Below are positions 15,101 to 25,506 of a stretch of 64,000 nt of DNA, piece after piece. The DNA comes from Mycteria americana. Its lineage: Eukaryota; Chordata; Aves; Ciconiiformes; Ciconiidae. Below the pieces are notes generated by a model that saw only the letters and a program-made list of their open reading frames with translations, was not told the origin of the DNA and made no database searches. The stretch lies in contig NC_134367.1 of assembly GCF_035582795.1 (NCBI RefSeq), forward strand, positions 64,501 through 128,500. The letters are read 5' to 3'. A program made the translations under genes and the position numbers. How positions within the stretch are numbered: the first letter of the stretch is position 1; the number at the start of each line of letters is the position of its first letter.

Positions 15101-18100
15101 GAGGGCAGTTTCCCAGGGGGTCCTATTGACTAACTCCTTGAACAGCTGCAAGTTTGCTTTCCTAAAATTCAGGGTCCTGACTCTACTCTTTGCCTGTCCC
15201 GTATGCCTCAGGACTGCGAACTCCACCAGTGCACGATCACTGCAGCCCAGGCTGCCTCCGATCGTGATGCCTCCGATTAGCTCACTTGCATTGGTGACCA
15301 GCAGGTCCAGTAACGCATCTCCTCTGTTATCCCCAGTAATGCATCCTCAGGCTATCTATTACCTGGCTTAAGAAGTTATCCTCGATGTACTCCAGGAGTC
15401 TCCTGGATCTCCTACAGCTCGCCGTACTACTTTTCCAGTAGACGTCAGGGTGATTGAAGTCCCCCAGCAGGATGAGAGCCTACGAGCGCAATGCCTCCTG
15501 TATCTGGAGTAAGGCGGCTTCCTCCCTTGATCAGGCAGCCTGTAGTAAACACCGACCACAAGGTTCCGTTTGTTGCCTTGGTCTCTAATTCTTATCCATA
15601 AGCTTTCAACCTGCTTGTGGCTATTCTTCAGACACAGCTCTTCACAATCTATCCGTTTCTTGACATTGAGGGCAACCCCTCTGCCCCTCCTTCCTCACCT
15701 GTCTCTTCTGAACAGTTTGTAGCCATCGATGGCAGTGCTCCAGTCATGGGATTCATCCCACCATGTTTCAGTAATGGCAACTAGATCGTAGCTTTCTAGC
15801 AGAATGGTGGCTTCCAGCTCCTCCTGTTTGTTACCCATGCTGTGTGCGTTGCTGTAGAGGCACTTTAGCTGGGCTGTCGGCCGTGTCGCCTTTCTAGAGG
15901 AACACGCCTTAATTCCTTTGAGGTATTTCACTGGTGTTTCCCTGTTCACTCCCATTACTTCGGGAGCCTCTGGCTTATCTCTGTAAGACTTCAAATGTGC
16001 TCCAGTGTACCCAGCACGTCTCAGAGCAACAGGCTGAGGGCCCTTGCTAGCACCCTGTCCCTCAAACTTTGGCATATCGTGCCATGGCTTGTCATGGGTG
16101 AGCCTGATGTTATCCCCTTCCCCCTTCAAGTCTAGTAGTCTCTTGAGGGACTTTGGCAAGATGCGGTGTTACCAGGAAAGCAGCAGGATGCCTGGAGAAT
16201 TTCTTCTAAATACTTGTGAAGCACTGGACATAGAGATTGAATTTTGAGATGACTGATACTTGGTTAGAACCTCATGACTAAACAAAGTAGGAGTCTGGTG
16301 AACGCTAACTGGCTCAACTAGAAGTTTTAGGGCTTCCCACATGACTTTTTAGGTGACATTCTCTTGCTTACACTAGAAAGGTGTTCACCTTCAGTTACTG
16401 TCTGATCCCCTTTCAAACTCTTTTGGAGAGGATAACTAGGGTCATTAAAATGGAGGGTTTGGTTACAGTTTTTTTTTAAATGGCTTCTTTAAACTAGGTA
16501 TGTAAATGTAGATTCAGGAAAGGTGTGACTTTATAAATGCATTCAGTGGAAGATGTCAGGGAGGAAGAAGTTAAAGGATAACCATTTTACCTTGCAACAG
16601 TATTATAAACTGTTCACAGAATTACACAATTGTTAAGGTCGGAAGGGAACTTCTGAGGTCATCAGCCCCTGTGCTCAAGCAGGGTCAGCTAGAACTTTGA
16701 GTATTTGATGTGTTGGTGTTTTCAAGGGGGGTCGAGAGGACACTGGATTGTTTCTTGCGTGCACCAAAAGTATTTTATTAATGTGTACTTCTGCTCCTTC
16801 CTTAGTTGTTTGTGATAGCTGGGAAGATGTTTTTATGCATAATTAACTGTATGAGTTTGTCTGTGGTTTTTGAAAATATTGAGATTGGTCACAGCTAGAG
16901 AAGGGGATGGAGGGTGGATGGGTACCTCTAACATTAAAAACTTGCTGATGCATGCTTGATTTGTCCTGTTTCCAAGCTCGGTGTCAAGTTGATCACTGGA
17001 TTCAGGGTTAGGAGATATTCTAGTAAGCGACATCCACAGGAACCACTGGAGTTTTTGTTGTCCTCCACTGCAGCATGAGACAATAGCTGTATCCTAGGAA
17101 TAGCTGAAAGTTTTATTTACCATCACCCTAGTATTGCTGCGTTCTAGACAGTTTGACCAGCCAACCAAGTATAAAATCCTCCTCCTTTTCTGCCCAACTC
17201 CTCCATTTGTATCTGAAAATCTTTCTGTTTTGTGCATCCTCATTTAACATCTTGCTGCTTCATTCCATATATTGAAATTTTCTGTTGCCCGCTACCTACA
17301 AAGAAGTTCTAAGAAACAGTTTCTCCCGGTTACAGCCAATTCTTTGTCCCAGATGTTGGTTATCTGAATAGACCAACATTAAAGTTTGCTACCTGATTGT
17401 CTCTGGTCAGGCAGGAAAAGTGATAGTACTTTGGTCAGCAAACTGTGGATTCTATACACAGTGGTCTTGTAATCACTTGGAGAGTGTTTTTCTTCCATGC
17501 ATTTTTCTTCTGCATTGACAGGGTTGCACAGGCAGCTTCACTAGCATAAATGGATACCTGTATCATATTAAAAAATGTGGGAAGGCTGCTTCTGAGCTGG
17601 AGAAAATGGCTATGAAGTGCCATCACTGTGGAAAAGCATACAAATCAAAGGCAGGACTTGTCTACCATCTCCGATCTAAGCATGGGCTGGTAAGTGCAAA
17701 TTGCCATAGTTATCAGGATAGTGTGGTGGTACTTCAGTCATTGAGACTTGAGACACACGTAGGCTTTTGTCTGCTACTTGGGTGGGTAATTAGGGATAGC
17801 AAATCTGCATTTTTCTGTCTCTCTGGAGTATTCTGTCCTTGATACTTTCCTTCTAACAGCAGCTGTTGCTGTTCTGTGACTAGGATGAAATTCTTAATAG
17901 TAAATCGCCGTGACAGCAGTAAACTTTCCCCAGCCTGACTTTTGCTCCATGGAAGAATGATGCTAACGTGTAACTTGTGAGATGCTTTTCTTTGCTCTTA
18001 AAAGACCCAACATTGGAGCAGAACAGGCAGTACTATGCTTCTTGTCCATGAGGGTTTTACAGCAAATGATGCGATATCCTTTCAAGACCAGTGGCTGCAT

Positions 18101-21100
18101 GAAACTCTCTGCTTGAGCTTTACTGCTGTGACCCCCCCCAAGTAGATGTGGGGGTCTGTCTCGCTAGGGGAATGCATTTCTGTCCTATGTCTGTGGCAGT
18201 GAACCAGGGCTGCAGCAGCATTTTTGTGAGGGATTTGGAAGAATATTTATTTGCAGTATTTAGCGTAACTGAAATAGGAACTAGTGAGAGGCTCACCTTT
18301 TTTGGCCTTCATTGCAGGTCACTTTCCTCCACGAGGAGAGAAGAACGGAGAGCCTGAAGGAAATAAAACGGGAGCCAAATAACACAGGCAGAGTTCAGAG
18401 GAGATCTGCAAAGGTGGCAATCTACTATCTCCATGAGCTAGCTGGAGAAGAGCTGGCCAAAGAGTGGCCCAAGAGAAAAGTTCTGCAGGACTTGATTCCA
18501 GATGACCGGAACGTACGAGGCCTTAAAAATGCTATATAGGCTTTGAGAATGCTATATAGGCTTTGAGTCTTTCTTCACATCAGATGAGTCTTGCACTAGC
18601 ATCTATCGAGTGTTGCCAGTGTTTAGTAGCCCATGGAAAGCAATATTGCAGAAGTAATACCTTGTGGAAGGGAGCAGGTTTTGCTCTCTCTGGTCTTAAA
18701 TTATAGTATTGCTACAGTAGCAATTGCTGTGGTATAAGTATTTTATCCAGGCAAGCTGTAACATCTTTCAAGTCCTAGTGCTTTAATTTTCAGTGGGCAC
18801 AAGTAACAAAGGCAGTTACAGGCAGTATGTTGCTCACGAGTCATAGGCTTCAGATCACTGCTGCCATGCAGTGATATTTCATAGTTTTTCAGGCTTCAGA
18901 GTTTCCAGGAGCATCTTTTAGGCTGTAAGGGAAACCCAAGGGTAAAGGATCATTTATGATTTTAATGGGGTAAGTACATTTAGAGGAACTGTTGTAGTCA
19001 AAGTTATGGGAAGTTTTGGATTCTGGTATTGTGGGGGTTTTCCAGGTTCAGTTATGTTTGTAGAGAGTCAATGAGATGGGAATAGATTGGTTATTGAGAG
19101 TTTGGCCGTTAGAGTAGGAGAAGAAATAGCACTTCCATCTCACAACCTGGGAGAGAAAGGGACATGCTTGGTACTATGTGTAGCCAACATTGCTTCCAGC
19201 TTTCGATTCCATCTCTTTATCTCAGCTGAAATATACTCGTCCTGGACTGCCCACATTTAGTCAAGATGTGCTGTGTAAATGGAAAACGGAGATAAAGATG
19301 TACCGAAGAGTCCACTGCCCAAATCAGGTAATCCTTAAGTGTTTCCGAAGCTTCAAAGGGGACAGATTTCAGGTCTGTATGAGCCAACAGCTTTCCACAG
19401 CCTTGAAACTACAGTTTATCTCTCTGTGGGAGACAAATTCTGCTCCATCTCAGTATGGTTGGTTAGTGTAACCAAGACCCTGTTTGGACTGTTGCCTTAG
19501 GGATGATCCCTCTGGGAATGTGTTTGTCCGCTTCAGAGCCAGTAACTTGATGTCAGACTGGTACAGCTTTCACATCTAGCTGGGAGCTGGTCCATTTGGA
19601 GGTTTGAGCAGTGTAAAAATGACAGGCCCCTGCCTGTCTAGTGGGTGTACTAAATCTAATTGTAGAAGAAGGGAGGAGTAGAGATGGAAATGTAAGTGTG
19701 GAGGGACTTTGCCTGGCACAGCACTTAAGTTTTCTTTTGAAAGCTGGAAATGGGCTACAGAAGACTCATGCACAGCACGGTCGTCCTGGTCTAGGGATGC
19801 TTATGCATGTGCGCTTAGTTTCTTACAGTGCCACGCAGCAGTCACCAGTCAGATCCAGTGAGAAGAAATGGCCCCATTGGTGGAAACTATGGTAGATGTG
19901 ACACACACTGTTGGATAGCCAGGGGTCAGTGGTGGCTTCCATATGGGTTTGGTGTAGAGACAATGCCTTCCCCCTGCCCTACCCTACCCCCAACATTGTC
20001 TCCCCAATTTTCAGGCTTGCGTCATTTCCAAGTATAAGAATTGCAACATAATGTTGTATGTGGAGCTGTCCCCAGAAAGCAGCTGTCCTATTTCACTGAC
20101 CAGTAACCCAGAAGCATGTCTTGCATCTACCTCCTGTTTCAGGGTCTGGGCTGTCAGCTGAGCATGATCTAGTATCCTGAGACTGATGCCTAAAGCTCCA
20201 CATGGGGTAGGCCTGTAAAGCTGCCCTTTAACTCAGACCATTGATGTCGGATGCAGTACTTCTGCTCTGTGCCACTAGATACATGAGCAGGGCAGGAGAG
20301 TCTGAAGTGTCTTGTACTTGCCCCTGTGCTTTGTTTGAAATTCATGTCTGATGCGCTTCAGGCAAAATGCGAACTCTTAGCATTTTACTCAGGCTTTTGA
20401 TAGAGGGTGAATATAACTGTGACAGAAGTCTCTTTATTATGTCTAAATGTGCTCAGAAACTGGAAATATTTAACTTACTGAAAGCTTAAGTCTCTTTCAA
20501 TGCTGTTTTTACCAGAAGCTTTCTGCCTTTATAGGACTCGGTATCTCCCTCCCTCTACCTCTTATCCCTTTTGGAATTGTCTTCCACAGAATAAGACTTT
20601 CTTGTGCAGGAAGAAGTGATTTCTTACTAGAGTTTTGCTGACACGCACTTTTTTTACTGTTTCAGGGTTGTGAATCTGTATATGGCAGTGTCTCAGGACT
20701 CAAATCTCACCTCGGCACGTGTACCTTGGTTGGTAGCCTTCCTGTACTCACTGTCTTTTATACCAATAGCCTGACTGTCCCTGTCCTTCAGATATCTCCT
20801 TATTCAAGCCGTTGTCCTGCCATCTGCTCACAGTTCCTCACAATTTGAGCGCTTCCCAATGTGCTAATGGGGTTGCCATTGCAAACACTGCTTGAGGCAA
20901 GGAGGAAGCATCTTAATGGCATGCATTTTAGTGAAACTGCAGTCCTACCTGTAGATTCACAGCTACAAGAGCATTTTTTCCAGGTACAGTGCTGGAGACC
21001 TTGTAACATCTCACAGAGCAGTCCTATGCTTTGTGGGCATAACTGGTCAATAATGTCAGTGCTCCTGTAGCTAAAGCATTGTCTGGTATGAATAAGAGTT

Positions 21101-22088
21101 TCTACTTCTTACTGCTGGGTTATATCTGAGCAAGCTTCAAATACAATATATAGGTATATCAGCCTTCTAGGCAGCAATTGGTGATGGATTTTTTTGTTTT
21201 GGTGCCAGGGAGATTTTGTGGCTGGTAAATACAAGTGTCTCCTGTGTGAGAAGGAGTTCATTTCAGAGAGTGGGGTCAAGTATCACATCAACTCTGTGCA
21301 TGCTGAGGTAAGGCAGGCAGAATGGAATTCCTCAAAGCCCAGGTTGTTGGAGGCGGGGAGGGTGTCTTGGGAAGAAAATGCTGGATGCTTGCCCTGTTTT
21401 ATTGTTTCCTTGCTCACTGCTGGGAACAGGGTCCTGGACTCAAGCGGCCTTTGATTTGCTTAAACATAGCTGGTCCTGTGCGTTGGTCTGGGGAGCAAGT
21501 GTTGTGTTGTGTCACATGTCTTGTCCCAAGCTGCTGCTGCTCAGTTCAGCTCTTCAGCATTTCCCATGCCTTTAGCCAGGCAATTGCCAAATCAAATCTG
21601 AATCCTCTGAGACAGAGTGACACCTGAGGAGGAACATGGAAGAACAGAGCTTTGTTAGGCAGCTGCCTTTCCAGATCTCGCATTTCAGGAAACCCTTGTC
21701 CCACAAGGCAGCTTTATTATAAGCCCTGATAGGTTTTATATGGTATTTCCACCATCAGTACCAACCTGTTGCCTTCTAAACCCTCCAGGACTGGTTTGAT
21801 GTGAACACAACTACCACCAAAAGCTTTGAGAAACTAATGAAAATCCGCCAAAGAGAAGAGCAAAGGAAGCAACGGAAGAAACGTCCTTTGACTTGGGGCA
21901 AAAAGAAGAGAGCTGGGACCCTGGCTGCCAAGAAGCTCCCCGCTGCTGGAGTTGAAAAAATGAGGAGAAGTAAGAGAGGTCGTCCACAGCGGGTGGACAA
22001 TGATAGCATGAGTAGTGAGGAGGGGGAGCCCCAGGTTGCACAGAGAGCTGACTTTCCAAAAAACAGCCGCAAGCGAGGCCGGAAGTAA
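3085..22088 (+). CDS. ZNF512: ZNF512, C2H2/C2HC zinc finger protein, 13 of about 14 coding exons
   Basis: Nuclear zinc finger protein; family members bind DNA and have been linked to chromatin at repeats, but no catalytic role is known. Joining 3085-3143, 3998-4206, 6229-6315, 9629-9712, 11008-11132, 11503-11589, 12824-12922, 17522-17689, 18318-18512, 19226-19327, 20666-20728, 21209-21307 and 21789-22088 gives 558 residues plus stop in one frame, all with GT-AG borders. Six fingers are seen at residues 165-186 (C2HC), 193-214, 247-269 (C2HC), 283-304, 402-424 (C2HC) and 436-457. Basic stretches rich in K and R precede finger 1 and form the C-terminal tail (about 460-558), ending KRGRK as I recall the mammalian protein does. 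Human ZNF512 is about 567 residues, so roughly 10 N-terminal residues from an upstream exon are missing. The related ZNF512B is much longer and less likely. No break was seen in the visible exons. Confidence 0.93.
3998..4206 (+). CDS. ZNF512: ZNF512 coding exon (residues 20-90)
   Basis: A 209-base exon between TTTCCAG and GTACTC. It encodes a Ser-rich acidic segment followed by [12 protein letters not shown], which corresponds to KSTYWMKMRRIK of the mammalian protein. It ends with one base of the next codon. Confidence 0.88.
4911..4980. repeat. Short degenerate tandem repeat built on ATTCCTGTAGG
   Basis: The unit ATTCCTGTAGG occurs four times in 70 bases with variable spacers, two of which contain AAGCGTGTA. 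It lies in a ZNF512 intron and is followed by a TA/TG-rich patch at 5130-5200. Confidence 0.7.
6229..6315 (+). CDS. ZNF512: ZNF512 coding exon (residues 90-119)
   Basis: An 87-base exon between TTAGCAG and GTAATA. It encodes a basic/acidic linker ([13 protein letters not shown]...SPKKKQK) that could serve as a nuclear localisation signal. Phase 1 at both ends. Confidence 0.88.
6785..8670 (+). mobile_element. CR1 LINE, 5'-truncated, in a ZNF512 intron
   Basis: It covers the end of the endonuclease region, the reverse transcriptase and the 3' UTR of CR1. Visible motifs are [33 protein letters not shown] and the damaged catalytic box YTDD. The 3' end carries the GGTCCCTTCCAACC block followed by TTTCTGTGATTTCTGTG. 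Frame breaks near 7761 and elsewhere make it a dead copy. The left border is approximate. Confidence 0.88.
7216..7761 (+). pseudogene. CR1 reverse transcriptase fragment
   Basis: A 181-codon open piece of CR1 ORF2 covering RT fingers to the VPQG motif. The stop codon at 7759-7761 falls straight after AVPQG. The remainder continues in other frames, including 7938-8522. Confidence 0.85.
8680..9240 (+). mobile_element. Old, strongly diverged CR1-type LINE relic
   Basis: Conceptual translation shows weak echoes of the CR1 RT: a [15 protein letters not shown] stretch (compare DTKL) and a piece resembling LEYCVQFWAP around 9105-9150. It is broken in many places and borders the younger CR1 that ends at 8670. 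Assignment rests on these faint matches. Confidence 0.5.
9629..9712 (+). CDS. ZNF512: ZNF512 coding exon (residues 119-147)
   Basis: An 84-base exon between ATAACAG and GTAAGA, phase 1 at both ends. It encodes a Q/K-rich linker ahead of the first finger, matching the length of the mammalian linker. Confidence 0.86.
11008..11132 (+). CDS. ZNF512: ZNF512 coding exon with zinc finger 1
   Basis: A 125-base exon between TTGACAG and GTAAGA. It encodes the first finger, C165-x2-C168-x13-H182-x3-C186, a C2HC variant. It ends in phase 0, as do all later exons. Confidence 0.94.
11503..11589 (+). CDS. ZNF512: ZNF512 coding exon with zinc finger 2
   Basis: An 87-base exon between TTTCTAG and GTAACA. 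It encodes finger 2 (C193, C196, H209, H214), with the core [17 protein letters not shown]. Confidence 0.95.
12824..12922 (+). CDS. ZNF512: ZNF512 coding exon (linker and first half of finger 3)
   Basis: A 99-base exon between GCTTTAG and GTAAGT. It encodes an acidic then basic linker ([18 protein letters not shown]) and ends just after C247, so finger 3 is split by the following 4.6 kb intron. Confidence 0.93.
13655..14545 (-). pseudogene. CR1 ORF2, reverse transcriptase fragment
   Basis: 296 codons with [44 protein letters not shown] and [14 protein letters not shown]. The catalytic box reads FADA instead of FADD, so this copy would be inactive even if in frame. Confidence 0.9.
14744..15226 (-). 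pseudogene. CR1 ORF2, linker between endonuclease and RT
   Basis: 160 codons with [18 protein letters not shown] and a basic K/R-rich stretch, typical of the region between endonuclease and RT in CR1. Confidence 0.8.
15695..16159 (-). pseudogene. CR1 ORF2, endonuclease N-terminal fragment
   Basis: 154 codons with [18 protein letters not shown] and [14 protein letters not shown], which are the first motifs of the CR1 AP-type endonuclease. The frame breaks afterwards. Confidence 0.85.
16612..16760 (-). mobile_element. CR1 3'-end fragment
   Basis: The sequence CACAGAATTACACAATTG followed by a diverged GGTCGGAAGGGAAC block matches the CR1 3' terminus read in reverse. It is short and diverged. 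Confidence 0.7.
17522..17689 (+). CDS. ZNF512: ZNF512 coding exon with finger 3 (second half) and finger 4
   Basis: A 168-base exon between TTGACAG and GTAAGT. It completes finger 3 (C252, H265, C269) and encodes finger 4 (C283, C286, H299, H304) with core [18 protein letters not shown]. Confidence 0.96.
18318..18512 (+). CDS. ZNF512: ZNF512 coding exon (linker)
   Basis: A 195-base exon between ATTGCAG and GTACGA. It encodes the conserved linker with [10 protein letters not shown] and [17 protein letters not shown], matching mammalian ZNF512 closely. Confidence 0.94.
18528..18567. repeat. Perfect 20-bp tandem duplication
   Basis: The unit AATGCTATATAGGCTTTGAG occurs twice back to back, starting 16 bases after a ZNF512 exon end. 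Confidence 0.9.
19226..19327 (+). CDS. ZNF512: ZNF512 coding exon (linker and first half of finger 5)
   Basis: A 102-base exon between TCTCAG and GTAATC. It encodes [16 protein letters not shown] and ends CPNQ, which carries C402 of finger 5. Confidence 0.95.
20666..20728 (+). CDS. ZNF512: ZNF512 coding exon (second half of finger 5)
   Basis: A 63-base exon between TTTCAG and the weak donor GTTGGT. It encodes C407, H420 and C424 of finger 5 and is too short to stand out as an open frame. The mammalian match and phase 0 at both ends support it. Confidence 0.9.
21209..21307 (+). CDS. ZNF512: ZNF512 coding exon with finger 6
   Basis: A 99-base exon between GTGCCAG and GTAAGG. It encodes finger 6 (C436, C439, H452, H457) preceded by DFVAGKYK. 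Confidence 0.95.
21789..22088 (+). CDS. ZNF512: ZNF512 last coding exon and stop codon
   Basis: A 300-base coding part after CCTCCAG. It encodes [19 protein letters not shown], then a long basic tail with several K/R clusters and a short acidic patch, ending KRGRK before TAA at 22086. The tail is likely disordered and nuclear. Confidence 0.94.
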   Translation, partial: DWFDVNTTTTKSFEKLMKIRQREEQRKQRKKRPLTWGKKKRAGTLAAKKLPAAGVEKMRRSKRGRPQRVDNDSMSSEEGEPQVAQRADFPKNSRKRGRK

Positions 22089-22858
22089 ATCCCTAGAAGA
22101 AGAGAAGGAGTAATCCTAAAGCTTCTCAGTTACAAGCCCCACTTCTGTCAGGCTCATAACCCACAGCACTAATATAAGCCACTGAATGTCTTTGGGACTG
22201 TGACTCCATTCTACTTGGTGACGTTGATTTTGAAACTGTCGCCTCTGGTCAGTTGTGAGAGACTTCAAACCAAAGCTGTGGTACAGAGGCTGCCTCTCCT
22301 GGTGTAGTTCCCTTGGACAGTGGCACTAGCAGTGTACCCAGTGTAGTTTCTGCTCTGATTACAGTCTCGGTTTGGGTCACATTAGTTGCTTGTTTAGTGG
22401 TTTCCAGTACAGCAGCTGTCTGTTTTGTCATCCTCTGATGGGTGAGATCAGGGTTCTTTTTTAGTAGTTCTCCCTATAAGGGACTGACTAGCACAGTGTT
22501 TAGGTCTCTTTAAGGGGGGGATCCTTTCTTGCACAGCATGCACACAAACTAAGCAGCACTGTGCAGAATACAAAGCCTTTAGCTTGCCCTGTAACTGTCC
22601 TGTCTGTTGTCAGCAAGGCTGCCACAGAAGAGCAAATACCTTCCTAGCGTGTGCTCCAGTCTGTTGCACAAGGCACTGTCTCTACTTCATACACTGCTGT
22701 TTAGGCTCAGCACCATACAGTAGCACATGCGCTCTGGTCTGCTTGGAAGAGTTGGTACATCATTATTACCCTCGTCAGGAACCCAGTATTCCCCCAGTAT
22801 CTGTATTCCGTAGCACTGGGCGTTGAATGTATGTAGAGGGTCTTCCAGCCCAGTGAGG

Positions 22859-22864
22859 AATAAA
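22859..22864 (+). terminator. ZNF512: Candidate poly(A) signal for ZNF512
   Basis: An AATAAA hexamer about 770 bases after the stop codon. A second AATAAA lies at 23894-23899. Either would give a 3' UTR of ordinary length; without transcript data the choice is open. Confidence 0.4.
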
Positions 22865-24061
22865 TACTCTCCAGCCTTTTGGAGATTCACTGGTCTTTCA
22901 GAGACCCCCAGTAACTAATGTAATAAGATGGCCTTCGTGGGCCCTCTGAAGACCGTTTGTTTCAGACTCACCTGGGAAACAAACTTACTGCAAGACAGTG
23001 CATACCTACAATAGGAGTCTTGCTAATGCTGAAACCCAGGTTCCATTGAACTGCCTCGCCAGTGTGTTGTTCTTTGTCATGCCCACGCTCCCATAGTGTC
23101 CTTTTTTTCTGCACTGTAGATGCCACCTTCGTTGTCTTATATCACCTGTTTCTTTTCAATACTGCTTCCTTTGTGTGAATGAGGTATATTAGCAGTGGCT
23201 TCCCTGTGTGGAAAAGGTTTAAAGAAGATGGTTCATTATTTTAGGTCAGGTGTTGGCATGAACTCTGGATCATAGGCAATATCTTCCTGTGCTCCATAAA
23301 TGCAGCAGATGTCATAGAAGCTAGTAGGAAGCAGCAGCACAGGCAGTCCTCCTCTGTCTTTCAGAGAATGCGTTCTCCAGAATTTCTGTTATCCAAAGAC
23401 CCGGTGTACCAGGAAGTTGCAAAATTTGACCTTTTCCTTGCAGTTTTGCAGGCAAGAAAATAGGCAGCTGGCTTCATGTTACCTCCCCATGAATTTTTGC
23501 TGTCTACCAAAGTTGCTGGTGCTGAAATTCACAGGGGAGCCATTGCAGTGCCTGGTGAACAGGCAGGTTTATACCTATGTGTTATTACCACAATAATCAC
23601 ACTGGCCCTGACAGTGGGAAGTGCTATATGGCCAGGGTGTTTTCAAGAACTGCCTCTCCCATATAATAAGCAAATCAGACCCCAGCTGAGCATGGTCTGT
23701 CTCTCATGGGGATTAACACCTGTATGGTAGTGAGAAAGCATGCAGTGCTCCCTTGTGATTTACATGCAGTAGTTACACTGCTTTTTGGAACCAGCTGTCA
23801 CTGTGGTTGCAGTGCTGTGTTGAAAGTATATGTGGACTTCTGTGCAGGATGTATAAGGTTTGCAGTAAGAGGGACAAGATCAGAAGACGACAAAATAAAA
23901 TGTCACCACTGCGAGAATGTGGTTTCTTGTCTGTTTGGTGTGTAGTGTTCTTGGTACCATCCCTACTTGCACAATACACCCCAGCCTGCCCACTTGGTTG
24001 TCCTGCATGCTCTGGTGCTGTTCAGTTGTCTGCACCATTTCTCCTCAGTACTCCACTCTAC
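22865..24061. other. Intergenic or distal 3' UTR; nothing recognised
   Basis: Open frames here (for example 23476-23730 and 23807-24190) show no family resemblance or splice structure. The second candidate AATAAA at 23894 falls in this stretch. Confidence 0.4.
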
Positions 24062-24842
24062 ACAGCTGTCTCGTCCCACTCGGTGGGTTGCGAGAGGGGT
24101 GAATCTTTTCGATTCCCCAACTGTTTGTGTACCGACAAAAGCCGATCTCTGCTCGGCAGAGCCGCGTGGTCGGCAGAGTCACGACAATGACCCAGAGGAA
24201 CAGTCTGGCCAGCAACTTTATTAACTGGCGAATTCCACAGACGGACAAACTTCACGACCTGACGAGTTTAACGAACGAACAAAGGCGATTTGGCAACGGA
24301 GCTATTTTGCGGGCTTCCCGATCCCAAACTTGTATATATATATTGGAAAAGCAGAGGAAAAGAGAAGAGAAGCAAGAAAAAGAAAGAAGGAGAGAAAAGA
24401 GAAAGAAAAAGTATCACCACCCTTGGATCCCGCGATGACGATGACAGACGTGGCAATCCTCCAGTGGTGGGCGGGCGCGCACTTCCCTGGGGGGGGGGGG
24501 GGGGCAAGCCTTTTATTGGCTAATCCCCGCCTCCAGGTACGCCCCTTCAGGGCTTACATGGTTCTTGTTCTAGAAAGTTCTCAATCTTCTGCGCAGGCGC
24601 TGGGGGAGGGGGGTGGTTGTGAGGGGTCTCTGGGGCGGTTGCAAGCCCCTTTCTCAGATGACCGCTGTCCATACATGGTCAGGTTTGGCAGAACCTGGAA
24701 CCGCGCATCCTCCGACGCGCTCTCCACATCCCGCTCTTGCTCTCCCCCACCCCGTGCTCGCAGACCTGCTGTCGCCATGCAAATAGCGCCTCAAGTCGCC
24801 ACAATGTTTGAGACATTAACTCTTTCAGTCTCTCACAACAGC
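24062..24842 (-). mobile_element. Solo LTR of an endogenous retrovirus, with 5-bp target duplication
   Basis: The element spans 24067-24837 (771 bp), begins TG and ends CA on both strands, and is flanked by ACAGC at 24062-24066 and 24838-24842. Reading the - strand, it shows a GC-rich U3, AGCCAATAAAAGG near 24511-24522, a G16/C16 run, a pyrimidine-rich stretch, a TATATATATA block near 24333-24345 and AATAAA at 24222-24217. This is the order expected of U3-R-U5 with transcription leftwards. No internal retroviral genes flank it, so it is a solo LTR left by recombination. A 5-bp duplication fits class III (ERVL-like) or some class I elements; the family is not assigned. Confidence 0.85.
24350..24412 (+). 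repeat. Homopurine tract inside the LTR
   Basis: About 60 bases of nearly pure A/G on the + strand, pyrimidine-rich in the LTR sense orientation. It lies between the TATA-like block and the poly-G run. Confidence 0.7.
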
Positions 24843-25506
24843 TGTACTTTGACCACACATGTTTACTACTTTCCCACCCAACAGATGGACAACGTGATAA
24901 ACCCATGAATTAAAGGAGTTTTTTCTTAGTGGATTTCAGTCTAGAGTCCTATTTACTGTCATTTATGAGTTACTAACCAGACCTGCTTTCTAGACACGGA
25001 TACTTCGTGACCACCTGGATTTTGTAGAGTTACATCAACAACATATTCCCCCACATAACATGGCGTGTGGAAAAAAATCATTATCCAACAGTCCGTTCAT
25101 GCTCCATCAGTGTTACAGCAGATCGTTTGCTGGATTGGCTCAAGCTCATAACAGGTGGTGGTACTGCTGCACCAGCACAGTCCACTGCTTTTGAGGAGTG
25201 TGATCTGTTCAGGAGCACCTGCATCCTGCTGTAGAGGGACTAAGGCAGGCTACCCAATATGACTGAAGCAATGCCCTACTGCTCTGAGGACATGGGAACA
25301 TTTAGCCTTAAGGAAGGTATTCTAATTGGGGAATTCACAACTTCATGTGTATCCAGGGCTATAAATAACACACAAAACCAGCTAATTGTACTACAGCCTA
25401 CTGTGCTAAGATTTACTGTTCAAGCACCCATGAGTCTACTATTCAATCCATTGTTAAGACTTCAGTTAGCCTAACATTTTGCAAATCCAGCTCAAAATTC
25501 TACCCT
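24843..25506. other. Intergenic; nothing recognised
   Basis: About 660 bases between the solo LTR and a CR1 copy. No open frame or motif could be supported. Confidence 0.4.

Larger units (their letters stand above)
13067..16165 (-). mobile_element. 3.1 kb CR1 LINE, antisense in a ZNF512 intron
   Basis: Its 3' end is at the left, with ATCATAGAACCATAGAATGG and the GGTTGGAAGGGACC block, and it reads leftwards. It contains almost the whole ORF2 (endonuclease and reverse transcriptase) but no ORF1, so it is 5'-truncated near 16165. Several frameshifts separate the open pieces. It makes up most of the 4.6 kb intron that splits finger 3 of ZNF512. Confidence 0.93.

Noticed and set aside
24127-24908. 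Frames of 103 and 192 codons over the solo LTR
   Set aside because: They run through the purine tract and poly-G run of a non-coding LTR and cross its border at 24837.
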